DNA of 18,456 nucleotides from an uncultured Ruminococcus sp. Lineage in GTDB: Bacteria > Bacillota > Clostridia > Oscillospirales > Ruminococcaceae. The notes beneath the pieces are model-generated. The model made no database searches and was not told the origin of the DNA. It was given only the letters and a program-made list of their open reading frames with translations. Numbering within the stretch: position 1 is the first letter of the stretch; every line of letters begins with the position of its first letter. Location: NCBI GenBank assembly GCA_947175975.1, contig CAMWOX010000015.1:1-18456 (forward strand). Direction: 5' to 3'. Of the stretch, positions 6,694 through 13,680 are shown piece by piece. Position numbers and translations under genes: made by a program.

Positions 6694-7070
6694 TTTGTAA
6701 TTGCCTGCGGGCATTTATGGTTCACGAATATAAGTAATTACGAAACATGACTTCTGAGAAAGCATATCAACATGGTTTCTGGGAAGTTTCAAGCCTGCAT
6801 GAGTGCAGGTCATGAAAATGATTCTGCACGATGAACTATGTCAGACAGCCAGGGAAAAGAAACACCAGTGGATGTCATCTTCAGTCTGTTGCTCTGTGAA
6901 TGTCAAACAAGAAACATGACTCGTGTCCTGGATCACAGGGAAACACATGTCCTCTGTCCGACCTGAAAAGGCAGCTATTGTTTTGTAGTGAAGAAAGACA
7001 ATCGCCCCTTGTTCCCTGCATTGGTTCAAATGATAGTTTATATTATTTACCGTGTCTGACTATATTTTAA
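6694..7070 (+). other. Structured non-coding spacer between rpsD and rpoA
   Basis: This gap has no convincing ORF and contains a row of possible hairpins on the plus strand. (1) GTAATT/AATTAC, 6697-6741, with GCC-TGCG-GGC inside. (2) GAAACATG/CATGGTTTC with one bulge, 6742-6779. (3) TTTCA-AG-CCTGCA-TGAG-TGCAGG-TCA-TGAAA, 6787-6817, the best formed. (4) GACAgCCA/TGGaTGTC, 6844-6876. (5) ACAT, GTGT, CCTG with CAGG, ACAC, ATGT, 6914-6950. (6) ATTGTTTT/AAAgACAAT, 6977-7002. None is followed by a T tract, so it is not a terminator. It does not match the landmarks I know of tmRNA, SRP RNA, RNase P RNA or 6S RNA. It could be a cis-acting control element, a processed RNA, or an unstructured relic; which one is not shown by the sequence. 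Confidence 0.5.
6787..6817 (+). promoter_or_regulatory. Best-formed hairpin in the rpsD-rpoA spacer
   Basis: A 6-bp GC-rich stem CCTGCA/TGCAGG is closed by a TGAG tetraloop. It is flanked by a second 5-bp helix TTTCA/TGAAA across a small asymmetric internal loop (AG opposite TCA). Stem-internal loop-stem is a common layout for protein-binding RNA; a protein partner is only an inference. Confidence 0.45.
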
Positions 7071-7084
7071 AAAGGAGGGGTTAC

Positions 7085-8041
7085 ATGCTCGAAAGAATTG
7101 AGAAACCGGAAATTGTTCCCGAAGATCTGAGACCGGACGGAAAGTACGGAAAATTCGTCCTGTCGCCATTGGAACGTGGCTATGGCACAACCCTTGGCAA
7201 CAGCCTCAGAAGAGTGCTGCTGTCTTCTATTCCGGGCGTGGCAGTCAATTTTGTCAAGATTGATGGTGTTCACCACGAGCTTTCCACGATTCCAGGTGTC
7301 AAAGAAGATGTGACGGAAATTATTCTGAGCCTGAAAGGGCTGACCGCAAAGCTTTACGGCGAAGGTCCGAAATCGCTTCTGATTGATGCAGAGGGAGAGT
7401 GCGAAGTCACAGCGGGTGACATTGTGACAGACTCCGAAGTAGCAATCCTGAATCCGGGGATGCATATTGCAACACTCGGAAAAGATGCAAAGCTTCATAT
7501 GGAAATTACAATTGACAGAGGCAGAGGCTATGTATCTGCGGAGCGGAACAAGCAGCAGGTAACAGATATGCCGATTGATGTCATTGCTGTAGACAGCATT
7601 TATACTCCTGTTTTAAAGGTGAACTATACCGTGGAGAACACACGTCTCGGACAGGTCACTGATTATGACAAGCTGACGATGGAAGTCTGGACAGATGGAA
7701 CGATTTCAGCGAAAGAGGCTTTGTCACAGGCAGCCAATCTCCTCAACGAGCATCTGAAATTGTTCGTAGATTTATCTGACGAAACAGTGATTCCTGATGT
7801 TCTCGTAGAGAAAGATGACAAAGGCAAGGAAAAAATCCTTGAGATGACCATTGAGGAACTTGACTTGTCAGTACGTTCGTTCAATTGCCTGAAACGTGCT
7901 GGCATTAATACAGTAAGTGATTTGATTAACAAGTCCGAGGAAGAAATGATGAAAGTGCGCAATCTTGGTAAGAAATCTTTTGATGAAGTGAAAGAAAAGC
8001 TCCAGTCACTGGGTTATGATTTGTCATCAGAAGAAGATTAA
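7085..8041 (+). CDS. rpoA: DNA-directed RNA polymerase alpha subunit
   Basis: Alpha dimerises to start RNA polymerase assembly, and its C-terminal domain binds UP elements and activators. From the ATG at 7085 the product is 318 residues. It has the N-terminal dimerisation domain (FVLSPLERGYGTTLGNSLRRVLLSSIPG) and YVSAERNK. After a charged linker around residue 250 comes the C-terminal domain with LDLSVRSFNCLKRAGI, TVSDLI and VRNLGKKSFDEVKEKL. AAAGGAGGGG at 7071-7080 supports this ATG over a GTG at 7052. It lies 391 nt after rpsD, an unusually wide gap for this operon. Confidence 0.98.
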   Translation: MLERIEKPEIVPEDLRPDGKYGKFVLSPLERGYGTTLGNSLRRVLLSSIPGVAVNFVKIDGVHHELSTIPGVKEDVTEIILSLKGLTAKLYGEGPKSLLIDAEGECEVTAGDIVTDSEVAILNPGMHIATLGKDAKLHMEITIDRGRGYVSAERNKQQVTDMPIDVIAVDSIYTPVLKVNYTVENTRLGQVTDYDKLTMEVWTDGTISAKEALSQAANLLNEHLKLFVDLSDETVIPDVLVEKDDKGKEKILEMTIEELDLSVRSFNCLKRAGINTVSDLINKSEEEMMKVRNLGKKSFDEVKEKLQSLGYDLSSEED

Positions 8042-8072
8042 ATGCCGGAATGTGTCTGACAGATTTTAAGAT

Positions 8073-8100
8073 AATTGAACGGCTTTTTGGCTGTTTGATT
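8073..8100 (+). promoter_or_regulatory. 11-bp stem-loop upstream of rplQ
   Basis: AATTGAACGGC (8073-8083) pairs with GCTGTTTGATT (8090-8100) around a 6-nt TTTTTG loop, with three G-T wobble pairs. Wobble pairs point to an RNA rather than a DNA function. It lies just before the AAAAGGAG ribosome binding site of rplQ and could affect its translation or mark a processing site. No T tract follows, so it is not a standard terminator. Confidence 0.4.
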
Positions 8101-8122
8101 TGCGAAAAGGAGTGAAAAACCA

Positions 8123-8467
8123 ATGCCAGGTAGCAGAAAACTGGGCAGAACAACTGCACACAGAACCGCAATGCTCCGTGCTATGGTAACGTTCCTGCTG
8201 GAAAACGGGCAGGTAGAAACAACCGTTACAAGAGCAAAAGAAGTACGCAGTGTTGCTGAAAAGATGATTACACTGGGCAAGAATACTGACCTGCACAGCA
8301 AGCGTCAGGTTTATGCTTATATCACAAAAGAAGCAGTAGCAAAGAAGCTTTTTGATGAAATTTCTCCGAAATATGCAGAACGCAAGGGCGGGTATACACA
8401 GATTATCAAGACAGGTCCTCGCCGTGGTGACGCAGCAGAAATGGCAATTATTAAGCTGGTTGATTAA
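8123..8467 (+). CDS. rplQ: 50S ribosomal protein L17
   Basis: L17 lies near the polypeptide exit tunnel of the large subunit. The 114-residue product is the short bacterial form without a C-terminal extension. It begins MPGSRKLGRTTAHRTAMLRA, has LENGQVETTVTRAKEVRSVAEKMITL, and ends in the strand GGYTQIIKTGPRRGDAAEMAIIKLV. AAAAGGAG lies upstream of the ATG. It is the last gene of the ribosomal operon and is followed at once by a strong intrinsic terminator. Confidence 0.98.
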   Translation: MPGSRKLGRTTAHRTAMLRAMVTFLLENGQVETTVTRAKEVRSVAEKMITLGKNTDLHSKRQVYAYITKEAVAKKLFDEISPKYAERKGGYTQIIKTGPRRGDAAEMAIIKLVD

Positions 8468-8476
8468 ATAAAAAAA

Positions 8477-8513
8477 GAACTGCATGGCATAAAAATGCTG
8501 TGCAGTTTTTTTT
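8477..8513 (+). terminator. Intrinsic terminator ending the ribosomal operon
   Basis: ACTGCA-TG-GCAT-AAAA-ATGC-TG-TGCAGT forms a two-part stem (8479-8506) followed by a run of T residues to 8513. It begins about 10 nt after the rplQ stop. Confidence 0.9.
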
Positions 8514-8546
8514 GAGGGATGTTTATGGAAAGAAATGAGGTATTTT

Positions 8547-9911
8547 ATGAAAGGAAATTTGGAAAAGACAGAGAAAAGGAAATTGTATCGAGATTTATTT
8601 GTAATTGTGCTACCGATTGCATTTCAGAATCTGATGACATCGCTTGTGTCGGCATCGGATGCCTTTATGTTAGGTTTTCTGGATCAGGATGCTTTGTCAG
8701 CGTCTTCGCTTGCCGGACAGATTGCATTCGTGCATTGTTTGTTCTATAATGCGTTCGTTTACGGCTGTAATGTATTAGCAGCACAGTACTGGGGAAAGAA
8801 AGATCTCCGGACAGTGGAGCAGGTGCTTGCGGTTACGTTGCGTTACTCACTTCTGATCGGATTAGTATTTACGATTCTAACGGGATTCATGCCAACACAT
8901 ATTATGAAAATTTTCAGTACAGAAGAAACTATTATTGCAGAGGGTGCGAAGTATCTTCGGACGGTTTCGCTGAGCTATTTATTGACAGGATTCTCACAGG
9001 CATATTTCGGGATCATGAAGATCTGCGACAGGGCGAAACTCAGTTCACTGATCGGATCTGTTGCTGTAATTCTAAATATCATTCTGAATTATTATTTTAT
9101 TTTTATCGCAGAAATGGGCATTGCAGGTGCGGCACTGGCTACCGTTCTGGCGAAGATTTTTGAAGTTGTATTTATTTTGATTATCATGCTCCAGAAGAAA
9201 TGTCCGGTGTTCCGGATCAGAGAATTATTTTCCGTTCGGAATCTGGGATTTGCGGAATTACATAGAAATTACTGGAAATATACAATGCCGTTACTGCTTA
9301 ATCAGCTTGGATGGGGCTGTGGTGTTACCATGTATTCTGTAATCATGGGGCATCTGGGATCAGATGCAACGGCTGCCAATTCCATTGCTAGTATCGTGCG
9401 GAGTATGACAGCGAGTCTCTGTTGGGGGATTGCCGGAGGTGTTGCAATTATCATCGGCGGTATGCTCGGCAGGAATGAACTGGAGAAAGCCAGAAAAGCC
9501 GGCGGCAGTTTCGTACGGTTCTCGATCGGGATCGGGATTGTATCTGGACTGGTGATTCTGGCACTCACGCCGCTTGTTCTGAAAATTATGGATCTGAACC
9601 CGCAGGCGTTAGTCTATCTGAAATATATGTTATATATGGCGAGTTATTATATTATTGGAAATTCGTTAAATTCGACAGTCATCACAGGTGTATTCTCCGC
9701 CGGAGGGGATACCAGATTTGGAATGATCTGTGATATTATCACATTATGGGGATTTGTTGTCCCTCTGGGAATGATCGGAGCATTTGTTCTGGATCTGCCG
9801 GTGATTGCAGTGGCATTTATTCTAACACTGGATGAATTTGTAAAACTTCCAGCAGTGTACAGGCATTATATGAAATACAAATGGGTTGTGAATTTGACAA
9901 AGCAGAGCTAA
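8547..9911 (+). CDS. MATE-family multidrug/toxin exporter
   Basis: The 454-residue membrane protein has about twelve hydrophobic segments in two homologous halves, the MATE layout. These transporters export cationic or toxic compounds using a Na+ or H+ gradient; the substrate here is unknown. Family-like stretches are VIVLPIAFQNLMTSLVSASD near the start, NVLAAQYWGKKD after the second segment, and the second-half repeat WKYTMPLLLNQLGWG. The ATG at 8547 has GAGG at 8537-8540, a better site than that of the in-frame ATG at 8535, which would add four residues. There is little room for a private promoter between the rplQ terminator and this gene. Read-through from the ribosomal operon is possible. 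Confidence 0.9.
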   Translation: MKGNLEKTEKRKLYRDLFVIVLPIAFQNLMTSLVSASDAFMLGFLDQDALSASSLAGQIAFVHCLFYNAFVYGCNVLAAQYWGKKDLRTVEQVLAVTLRYSLLIGLVFTILTGFMPTHIMKIFSTEETIIAEGAKYLRTVSLSYLLTGFSQAYFGIMKICDRAKLSSLIGSVAVILNIILNYYFIFIAEMGIAGAALATVLAKIFEVVFILIIMLQKKCPVFRIRELFSVRNLGFAELHRNYWKYTMPLLLNQLGWGCGVTMYSVIMGHLGSDATAANSIASIVRSMTASLCWGIAGGVAIIIGGMLGRNELEKARKAGGSFVRFSIGIGIVSGLVILALTPLVLKIMDLNPQALVYLKYMLYMASYYIIGNSLNSTVITGVFSAGGDTRFGMICDIITLWGFVVPLGMIGAFVLDLPVIAVAFILTLDEFVKLPAVYRHYMKYKWVVNLTKQS

Positions 9912-9924
9912 ACGCTCTGCTTTT
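9899..9924 (+). terminator. Intrinsic terminator overlapping the MATE stop codon
   Basis: AAAGCAGAGC pairs with GCTCTGCTTTT around a five-base loop that contains the TAA stop codon, followed by a T run. The stem is therefore partly coding sequence, a compact 3' end. Confidence 0.85.
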
Positions 9925-9925
9925 A

Positions 9926-9954
9926 TTGATTATTACCAAAAAACAGGATAGAAT
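9926..9954 (+). promoter_or_regulatory. Sigma-70-type promoter for the large membrane protein
   Basis: TTGATT (9926-9931) and TAGAAT (9949-9954) are separated by 17 bp. The expected start of transcription is near 9961, giving a leader of about 70 nt that includes the inverted repeat at 9997-10009. Confidence 0.6.
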
Positions 9955-9996
9955 TTTGTGCAGAATTTTCCGTAATTTTTATCTCTTCTAAACGTA

Positions 9997-10009
9997 CTTA
10001 CTAAGTAAG
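9997..10009. promoter_or_regulatory. 13-bp inverted repeat, candidate operator
   Basis: CTTACT-A-AGTAAG is a perfect inverted repeat with a single central base, just upstream of the ribosome binding site of the large membrane protein. Short symmetrical sites of this kind are typical of dimeric repressors such as the TetR family. No regulator gene is in the window, so the partner is unknown. Confidence 0.45.
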
Positions 10010-10032
10010 AAACTATGCAGAGGGGGATTTTT

Positions 10033-12726
10033 ATGGATTCTCAGCAGAATCAATCCAGCCATTCAAGAGTTAATGATTACAGTAATCTGTATGCCAAAAA
10101 TTCGGTTTATCCGGATAATCCGGTTCACAGGAGTGATCAGTATGATTACCAGAGTCAATATCAGTATCAATATCAGTCATCTCCGCCGAAACCCAAACAG
10201 CCGTTCAGTCCGATTCCATTATTATTGATCGCAGGTGTGTTGTTCCTGTTTATGGGCGGCATTTTATTTCTGACCAGTACATGGGATATGCTTTCGGATG
10301 CTGCAAGAGCGATCAGCCTGCTGTCCGCCAGCCTGATCGCATTCGGTGTGAATGTTCTTGCCGAAAAAGTCCTGAAACTGCCGAAAACGGGACTTGCATT
10401 CTATATTCTGGGGTGCATTTTTCTGCCGCTGGCACTGGGAGGGATCGGCGCATTTCAGTTATTCGGAGAATGGCTTTCTTTTTCCGGTGATGGATGCAAT
10501 CTGCTATGGGCAATGATCTTTGCAAGTATTGCAGGGACTTCATTCTTTGGACAGAGAAATTATAAGCAAGTATTCCTGGCAGGGATTTCTCTGATGAGTA
10601 TGACAGGAACATGGTATACTCTTATGTTTTTTTTCGCAGAATTGCTATGCAAATCGGGATCCACAGGCTATTTTCTGTTTCTCAGTATTGCTTTTTCCGG
10701 TTATGCGATTCTGGCAATGCTGCTTGCAAAATCCTACCGAAAGACACACGACCGGAGCGATTCCCTTGCAAGAGCGATTCCGGCATGTCTCTATCTGACA
10801 AATTGTGTATATGCGGTTGTGCTTTGGGCATTTTCATCAGATTTTCCCAAAATAGGCATAGTTTTCTCATTGATTCTGTTTGTGCTGTTCTGGAATCCGG
10901 ATTTTATTTCCGGGAAACTGCATACAGGTATTTTTGGTGCATGTCTCACCTTGTATCTCGCAATCGGCACAATTCTAGATACCTGGTTTGTCCATAAAAG
11001 TACAGGTATCATAAATATTAATTTTATTTTTGGATACATGGCAATCATTTTATTGGCATTTCATAAAATTCCGAAATTAAGACCGGAATTGACAAAAACA
11101 TTCAGCACGGCAGGGGCAGTTTTAAGCATTCCATTTTTTCTGTCTGCAATATTCTATCATCTGATCGAAAATTATGAAATTCTGTTAGTTTATATTTTAG
11201 TTGCAATCGAATTTGTATTATATCGAAAATACAGCTACAAGCTGACAGAGAACAGAATTTATTTTATCCTGGAATGCGGTACTCTGTTTTTTGCAGCAAT
11301 CTCCTCAGAACAGTATCAGACTGCGTCTTTCCTGTTGGTATGCAGTGCATTTGTGCTGTTGATACAGGCATTTCTGAGAAAAAATACAGGTTCTCTGATG
11401 CTTGCCATTGCCGCCAGTGCTGGAATGATCCTGTCTGGTTATGCACACTCTGAAATTACAATTCTATTTCTCGGTGCAGGATTACTCATTGGCGGTGCAG
11501 TCTATGCGCACAGAATGCAAAGAGAACTTCTGGAAATCTGCTGTTCCTGGGCAGGAATGGCTCTACTGATTTCGGCAAGTATGAAGTTATGTTCTCTCTG
11601 GACGGAATTTTCCACAGCACCTGTCATCAGCATGGTGATTCTGGTGACGTGTTATCTTCTGGAAATTTTCGCATTTCCGGGACATGCGAGATCTCGGAAA
11701 ACAAAGCCTTATCACGAAATCACATCACTTGTCATTTCTTTTATTGTGTTTTTTGAGTATCTGGAAACGCACAGAATTGTTGCAACCGGGACAGGCATTC
11801 TGCTGTGCATCAGTTTACTGATATTCTCAGCAGGATTTTTGAAAAAAGAAAGCAACGCCTTAGCAATTCCGCAGTTGGTAATGCTGTATTTCACATATTC
11901 GCATATGGTGGAATCCCTGACGAATTCTGTTTTGATCCGGATGATCTGTTATTTGGCATTATTGCTGATCTATGCGGCAATGGGCAGAATTATTCTGCCG
12001 GATGGATTTTATCAGCATGATAAAAAAATCCGCATCGATTGGGCGTTATTAGCAGGAATTTTTCCGATTTTCGGGATTTCCCTGACAATTGACTGGTATC
12101 CATCCATTGTGATTTGTCTGTTACTGGCAGTGTATTCCGCATTTTATATCAATCGCCTGGACAATCGGCATATTCCGGCGGTCATGGCATCTATATTCAG
12201 CTGTCTGGCATTATTCTTTCATAATATTCAGGATGCGTTTGGTATTGTGGAGCTGCTTTCCGGAGAGGACAGAAAAGTTCCGCAGCTATTGGCATGGCTG
12301 ATTCCGGCACATTTGTTTATTTTATCGCTGATCTGGATTCTGCCGAAATCAAACAGGGATGATGTGTGTAAAGTTCGTTTCGGGATGTATTGTCTGACTA
12401 TGATCAGTATATTATTGACGAGTTTACATTCCGGGAGTGTCGCAGATTCGATTCTCACAGCCGTGATCAGTTTTCTGATCCTGGCAGGAAGTTTCACAGT
12501 CAAAAGACTGCGCTGGTTTACGCTGGGATTTGCGGTATTATTATTAATTACGCTCCGTGTAACATGGAAATTCTGGACATCCCTGCATTGGGGCATGTAT
12601 CTGTTCTTAGCAGGAATTATCCTGATCGTAACGGCATCTCTCTATGAGTATTTCACAAGGAAAGCACAGGAGAATCCGAACGAACCAAAACAGAAATTCA
12701 AGTTATTCGCCTCCTGGACATGGTGA
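10033..12726 (+). CDS. Large polytopic membrane protein, DUF2157/SCO7613-like N-terminal region
   Basis: The 897-residue protein has a hydrophilic N-terminal tail of about 55 residues, rich in N, S, Q and Y. The tail contains a tyrosine-glutamine repeat (YDYQSQYQYQYQ) and then a proline-rich SSPPKPKQPF. About 25-30 hydrophobic segments fill the rest, with no large soluble domain, ending in a short charged tail and SWTW. The first membrane segments (GGILFLTSTWDMLSDAARA and following) recall DUF2157 or SCO7613-type membrane proteins. This is from memory of the pattern and is not certain, and no function can be given. The start at 10033 is chosen because AGAGGGGG at 10020-10027 precedes it; an ATG at 10015 has no such site. 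A promoter and inverted repeat lie upstream. Confidence 0.75.
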   Translation: MDSQQNQSSHSRVNDYSNLYAKNSVYPDNPVHRSDQYDYQSQYQYQYQSSPPKPKQPFSPIPLLLIAGVLFLFMGGILFLTSTWDMLSDAARAISLLSASLIAFGVNVLAEKVLKLPKTGLAFYILGCIFLPLALGGIGAFQLFGEWLSFSGDGCNLLWAMIFASIAGTSFFGQRNYKQVFLAGISLMSMTGTWYTLMFFFAELLCKSGSTGYFLFLSIAFSGYAILAMLLAKSYRKTHDRSDSLARAIPACLYLTNCVYAVVLWAFSSDFPKIGIVFSLILFVLFWNPDFISGKLHTGIFGACLTLYLAIGTILDTWFVHKSTGIININFIFGYMAIILLAFHKIPKLRPELTKTFSTAGAVLSIPFFLSAIFYHLIENYEILLVYILVAIEFVLYRKYSYKLTENRIYFILECGTLFFAAISSEQYQTASFLLVCSAFVLLIQAFLRKNTGSLMLAIAASAGMILSGYAHSEITILFLGAGLLIGGAVYAHRMQRELLEICCSWAGMALLISASMKLCSLWTEFSTAPVISMVILVTCYLLEIFAFPGHARSRKTKPYHEITSLVISFIVFFEYLETHRIVATGTGILLCISLLIFSAGFLKKESNALAIPQLVMLYFTYSHMVESLTNSVLIRMICYLALLLIYAAMGRIILPDGFYQHDKKIRIDWALLAGIFPIFGISLTIDWYPSIVICLLLAVYSAFYINRLDNRHIPAVMASIFSCLALFFHNIQDAFGIVELLSGEDRKVPQLLAWLIPAHLFILSLIWILPKSNRDDVCKVRFGMYCLTMISILLTSLHSGSVADSILTAVISFLILAGSFTVKRLRWFTLGFAVLLLITLRVTWKFWTSLHWGMYLFLAGIILIVTASLYEYFTRKAQENPNEPKQKFKLFASWTW

Positions 12727-12740
12727 GAAAATAATTTCTC
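12725..12740 (+). other. Short hairpin at the 3' end of the large membrane protein gene
   Basis: GAGAAA-ATAA-TTTCTC overlaps the stop region. The stem is AT-rich and no clear T run follows, so terminator activity is doubtful. Confidence 0.25.
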
Positions 12741-12750
12741 TAAAAATCTA

Positions 12751-12779
12751 TTGCAAAAATCCGGAATTTCTGTTATAAT
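12751..12779 (+). promoter_or_regulatory. Sigma-70-type promoter for the cohesin/LRR dockerin operon
   Basis: TTGCAA (12751-12756), a 17-bp spacer and a perfect TATAAT (12774-12779). Transcription should start near 12786, giving a leader of about 63 nt. The leader can form a small hairpin (TCCGAATC with GATTCCGGA, one bulge). It is the only promoter seen for the two genes that follow. Confidence 0.75.
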
Positions 12780-12848
12780 AAAAACATGTGAGTCCGAATC
12801 AGCGATTGCAGATTCTGGATTCCGGATTTGTGATTTAGGAGAGGTTTT

Positions 12849-13649
12849 ATGAGGCTAGCAGGATTATTTGCAGCAGTGTCTGCTGTCTGTATTGGAGTTT
12901 CCACAATATGCAGTTCTTTCGTGCTGAGTGTATCCGCCGAGGATGAGAATATACGAATTGCGATCGATCAGAAAACACTTACGCTGGAAGAGCTGAAAAG
13001 TGCTGATTATACTGTTCCGGTTTTTGTAAGGCTTGAAGAGAATGCAGGTATCAATTCCGCTGAGATGATAATTCAAGTAGATAGCCGCTGTTCGGTTGAG
13101 GCTGTGACCAATCCGAGACAAGCACATGATCAGACGAATGAGTGGCTGGTGACGGATATGGTCACCAGTTCAACGTTTCACAGTAATGTTACTCGCTTTC
13201 TTTGGGCATCCGCTAATGTGGTGCAGGAGACCGGAGCATTGGTGTTGTTGTGGGTGCATTTGCCAGAAGATACACAGAATGGCGATACCTTCACGATTTC
13301 CTATCTTCCTGAGATGGAATATCGGAACTATCAGTTTTCGCATCTGTGGGGAACGGTCGGTATGGAATCCAAAGATTATGTTTTAGATAATCAGGTTACA
13401 TGGTCGGACGGATGGATCAGAATTGAAGATTCTGCACAGACGGAGCTGCTACCGGGTGATATTAATATGGATGGTACAGTTGACATTCTGGATGTCGTGA
13501 TGGGAAATCGTGTGTTTGTGGGTGTAGAAAGTATTACATCGGAACAGCAGAAAGCCTATGATGTCAATCACAGCGGTTCAGTAGATCTGGCAGACAGTAT
13601 GCTTGTCTTGCAGTATCTTGTGCATCTGATTGACAGTCTGGAGCTGTGA
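12849..13649 (+). CDS. Secreted cohesin-like plus dockerin protein, candidate cellulosome adaptor
   Basis: The 266-residue protein has a signal peptide (hydrophobic core about 5-28, likely cleavage after VSA at 30). A beta-rich domain follows (about 34-195), and residues 204-264 form a C-terminal type I dockerin. The middle domain has the layout of a cohesin: YTVPVFVRLEENAGINSAEM at the first strands, later RFLWASANVVQETGALVLLWV and then NGDTFTISYLP. Cohesin identity is an inference from this pattern. The dockerin has two calcium loops, D204-N206-D208-T210-D215 and D238-N240-S242-S244-D249. Cohesin plus dockerin in one short protein suggests an adaptor that links a scaffold to other dockerin proteins. 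AGGAGAGG at 12837-12844 precedes the ATG. The LRR-dockerin gene follows after 31 nt in the same transcript. Confidence 0.78.
   Translation: MRLAGLFAAVSAVCIGVSTICSSFVLSVSAEDENIRIAIDQKTLTLEELKSADYTVPVFVRLEENAGINSAEMIIQVDSRCSVEAVTNPRQAHDQTNEWLVTDMVTSSTFHSNVTRFLWASANVVQETGALVLLWVHLPEDTQNGDTFTISYLPEMEYRNYQFSHLWGTVGMESKDYVLDNQVTWSDGWIRIEDSAQTELLPGDINMDGTVDILDVVMGNRVFVGVESITSEQQKAYDVNHSGSVDLADSMLVLQYLVHLIDSLEL
13458..13640 (+). repeat. Dockerin module, copy A
   Basis: This encodes residues 204-264 of the cohesin-like protein. It matches copy B (15544-15726) at 52 of 61 residues, and all but three of the differences fall in the first nine residues. Confidence 0.85.
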
Positions 13650-13680
13650 TAGATTTTAAGAATAGAATAGGAGAAAGCGT

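Noticed and set aside
6703..6712. GCC-TGCG-GGC hairpin after rpsD as a terminator
   Set aside because: The stem is only 3 bp and no T run follows; it is treated as part of the structured spacer.
7021..7034. TGGTTCAAATGA resembling a tRNA or tmRNA T-arm
   Set aside because: No matching acceptor, anticodon arm or CCA-side stem can be drawn around it.
7009..7046. Possible promoter just upstream of rpoA (TTGTTC or TTGGTT with GATAGT, TATATT or TATTAT)
   Set aside because: No combination gives both a good match and a 16-18 bp spacer; too weak to list.
7052..7084. GTG start for rpoA at 7052
   Set aside because: It lies before the SD at 7071-7080; the ATG at 7085 gives the conserved alpha N-terminus.
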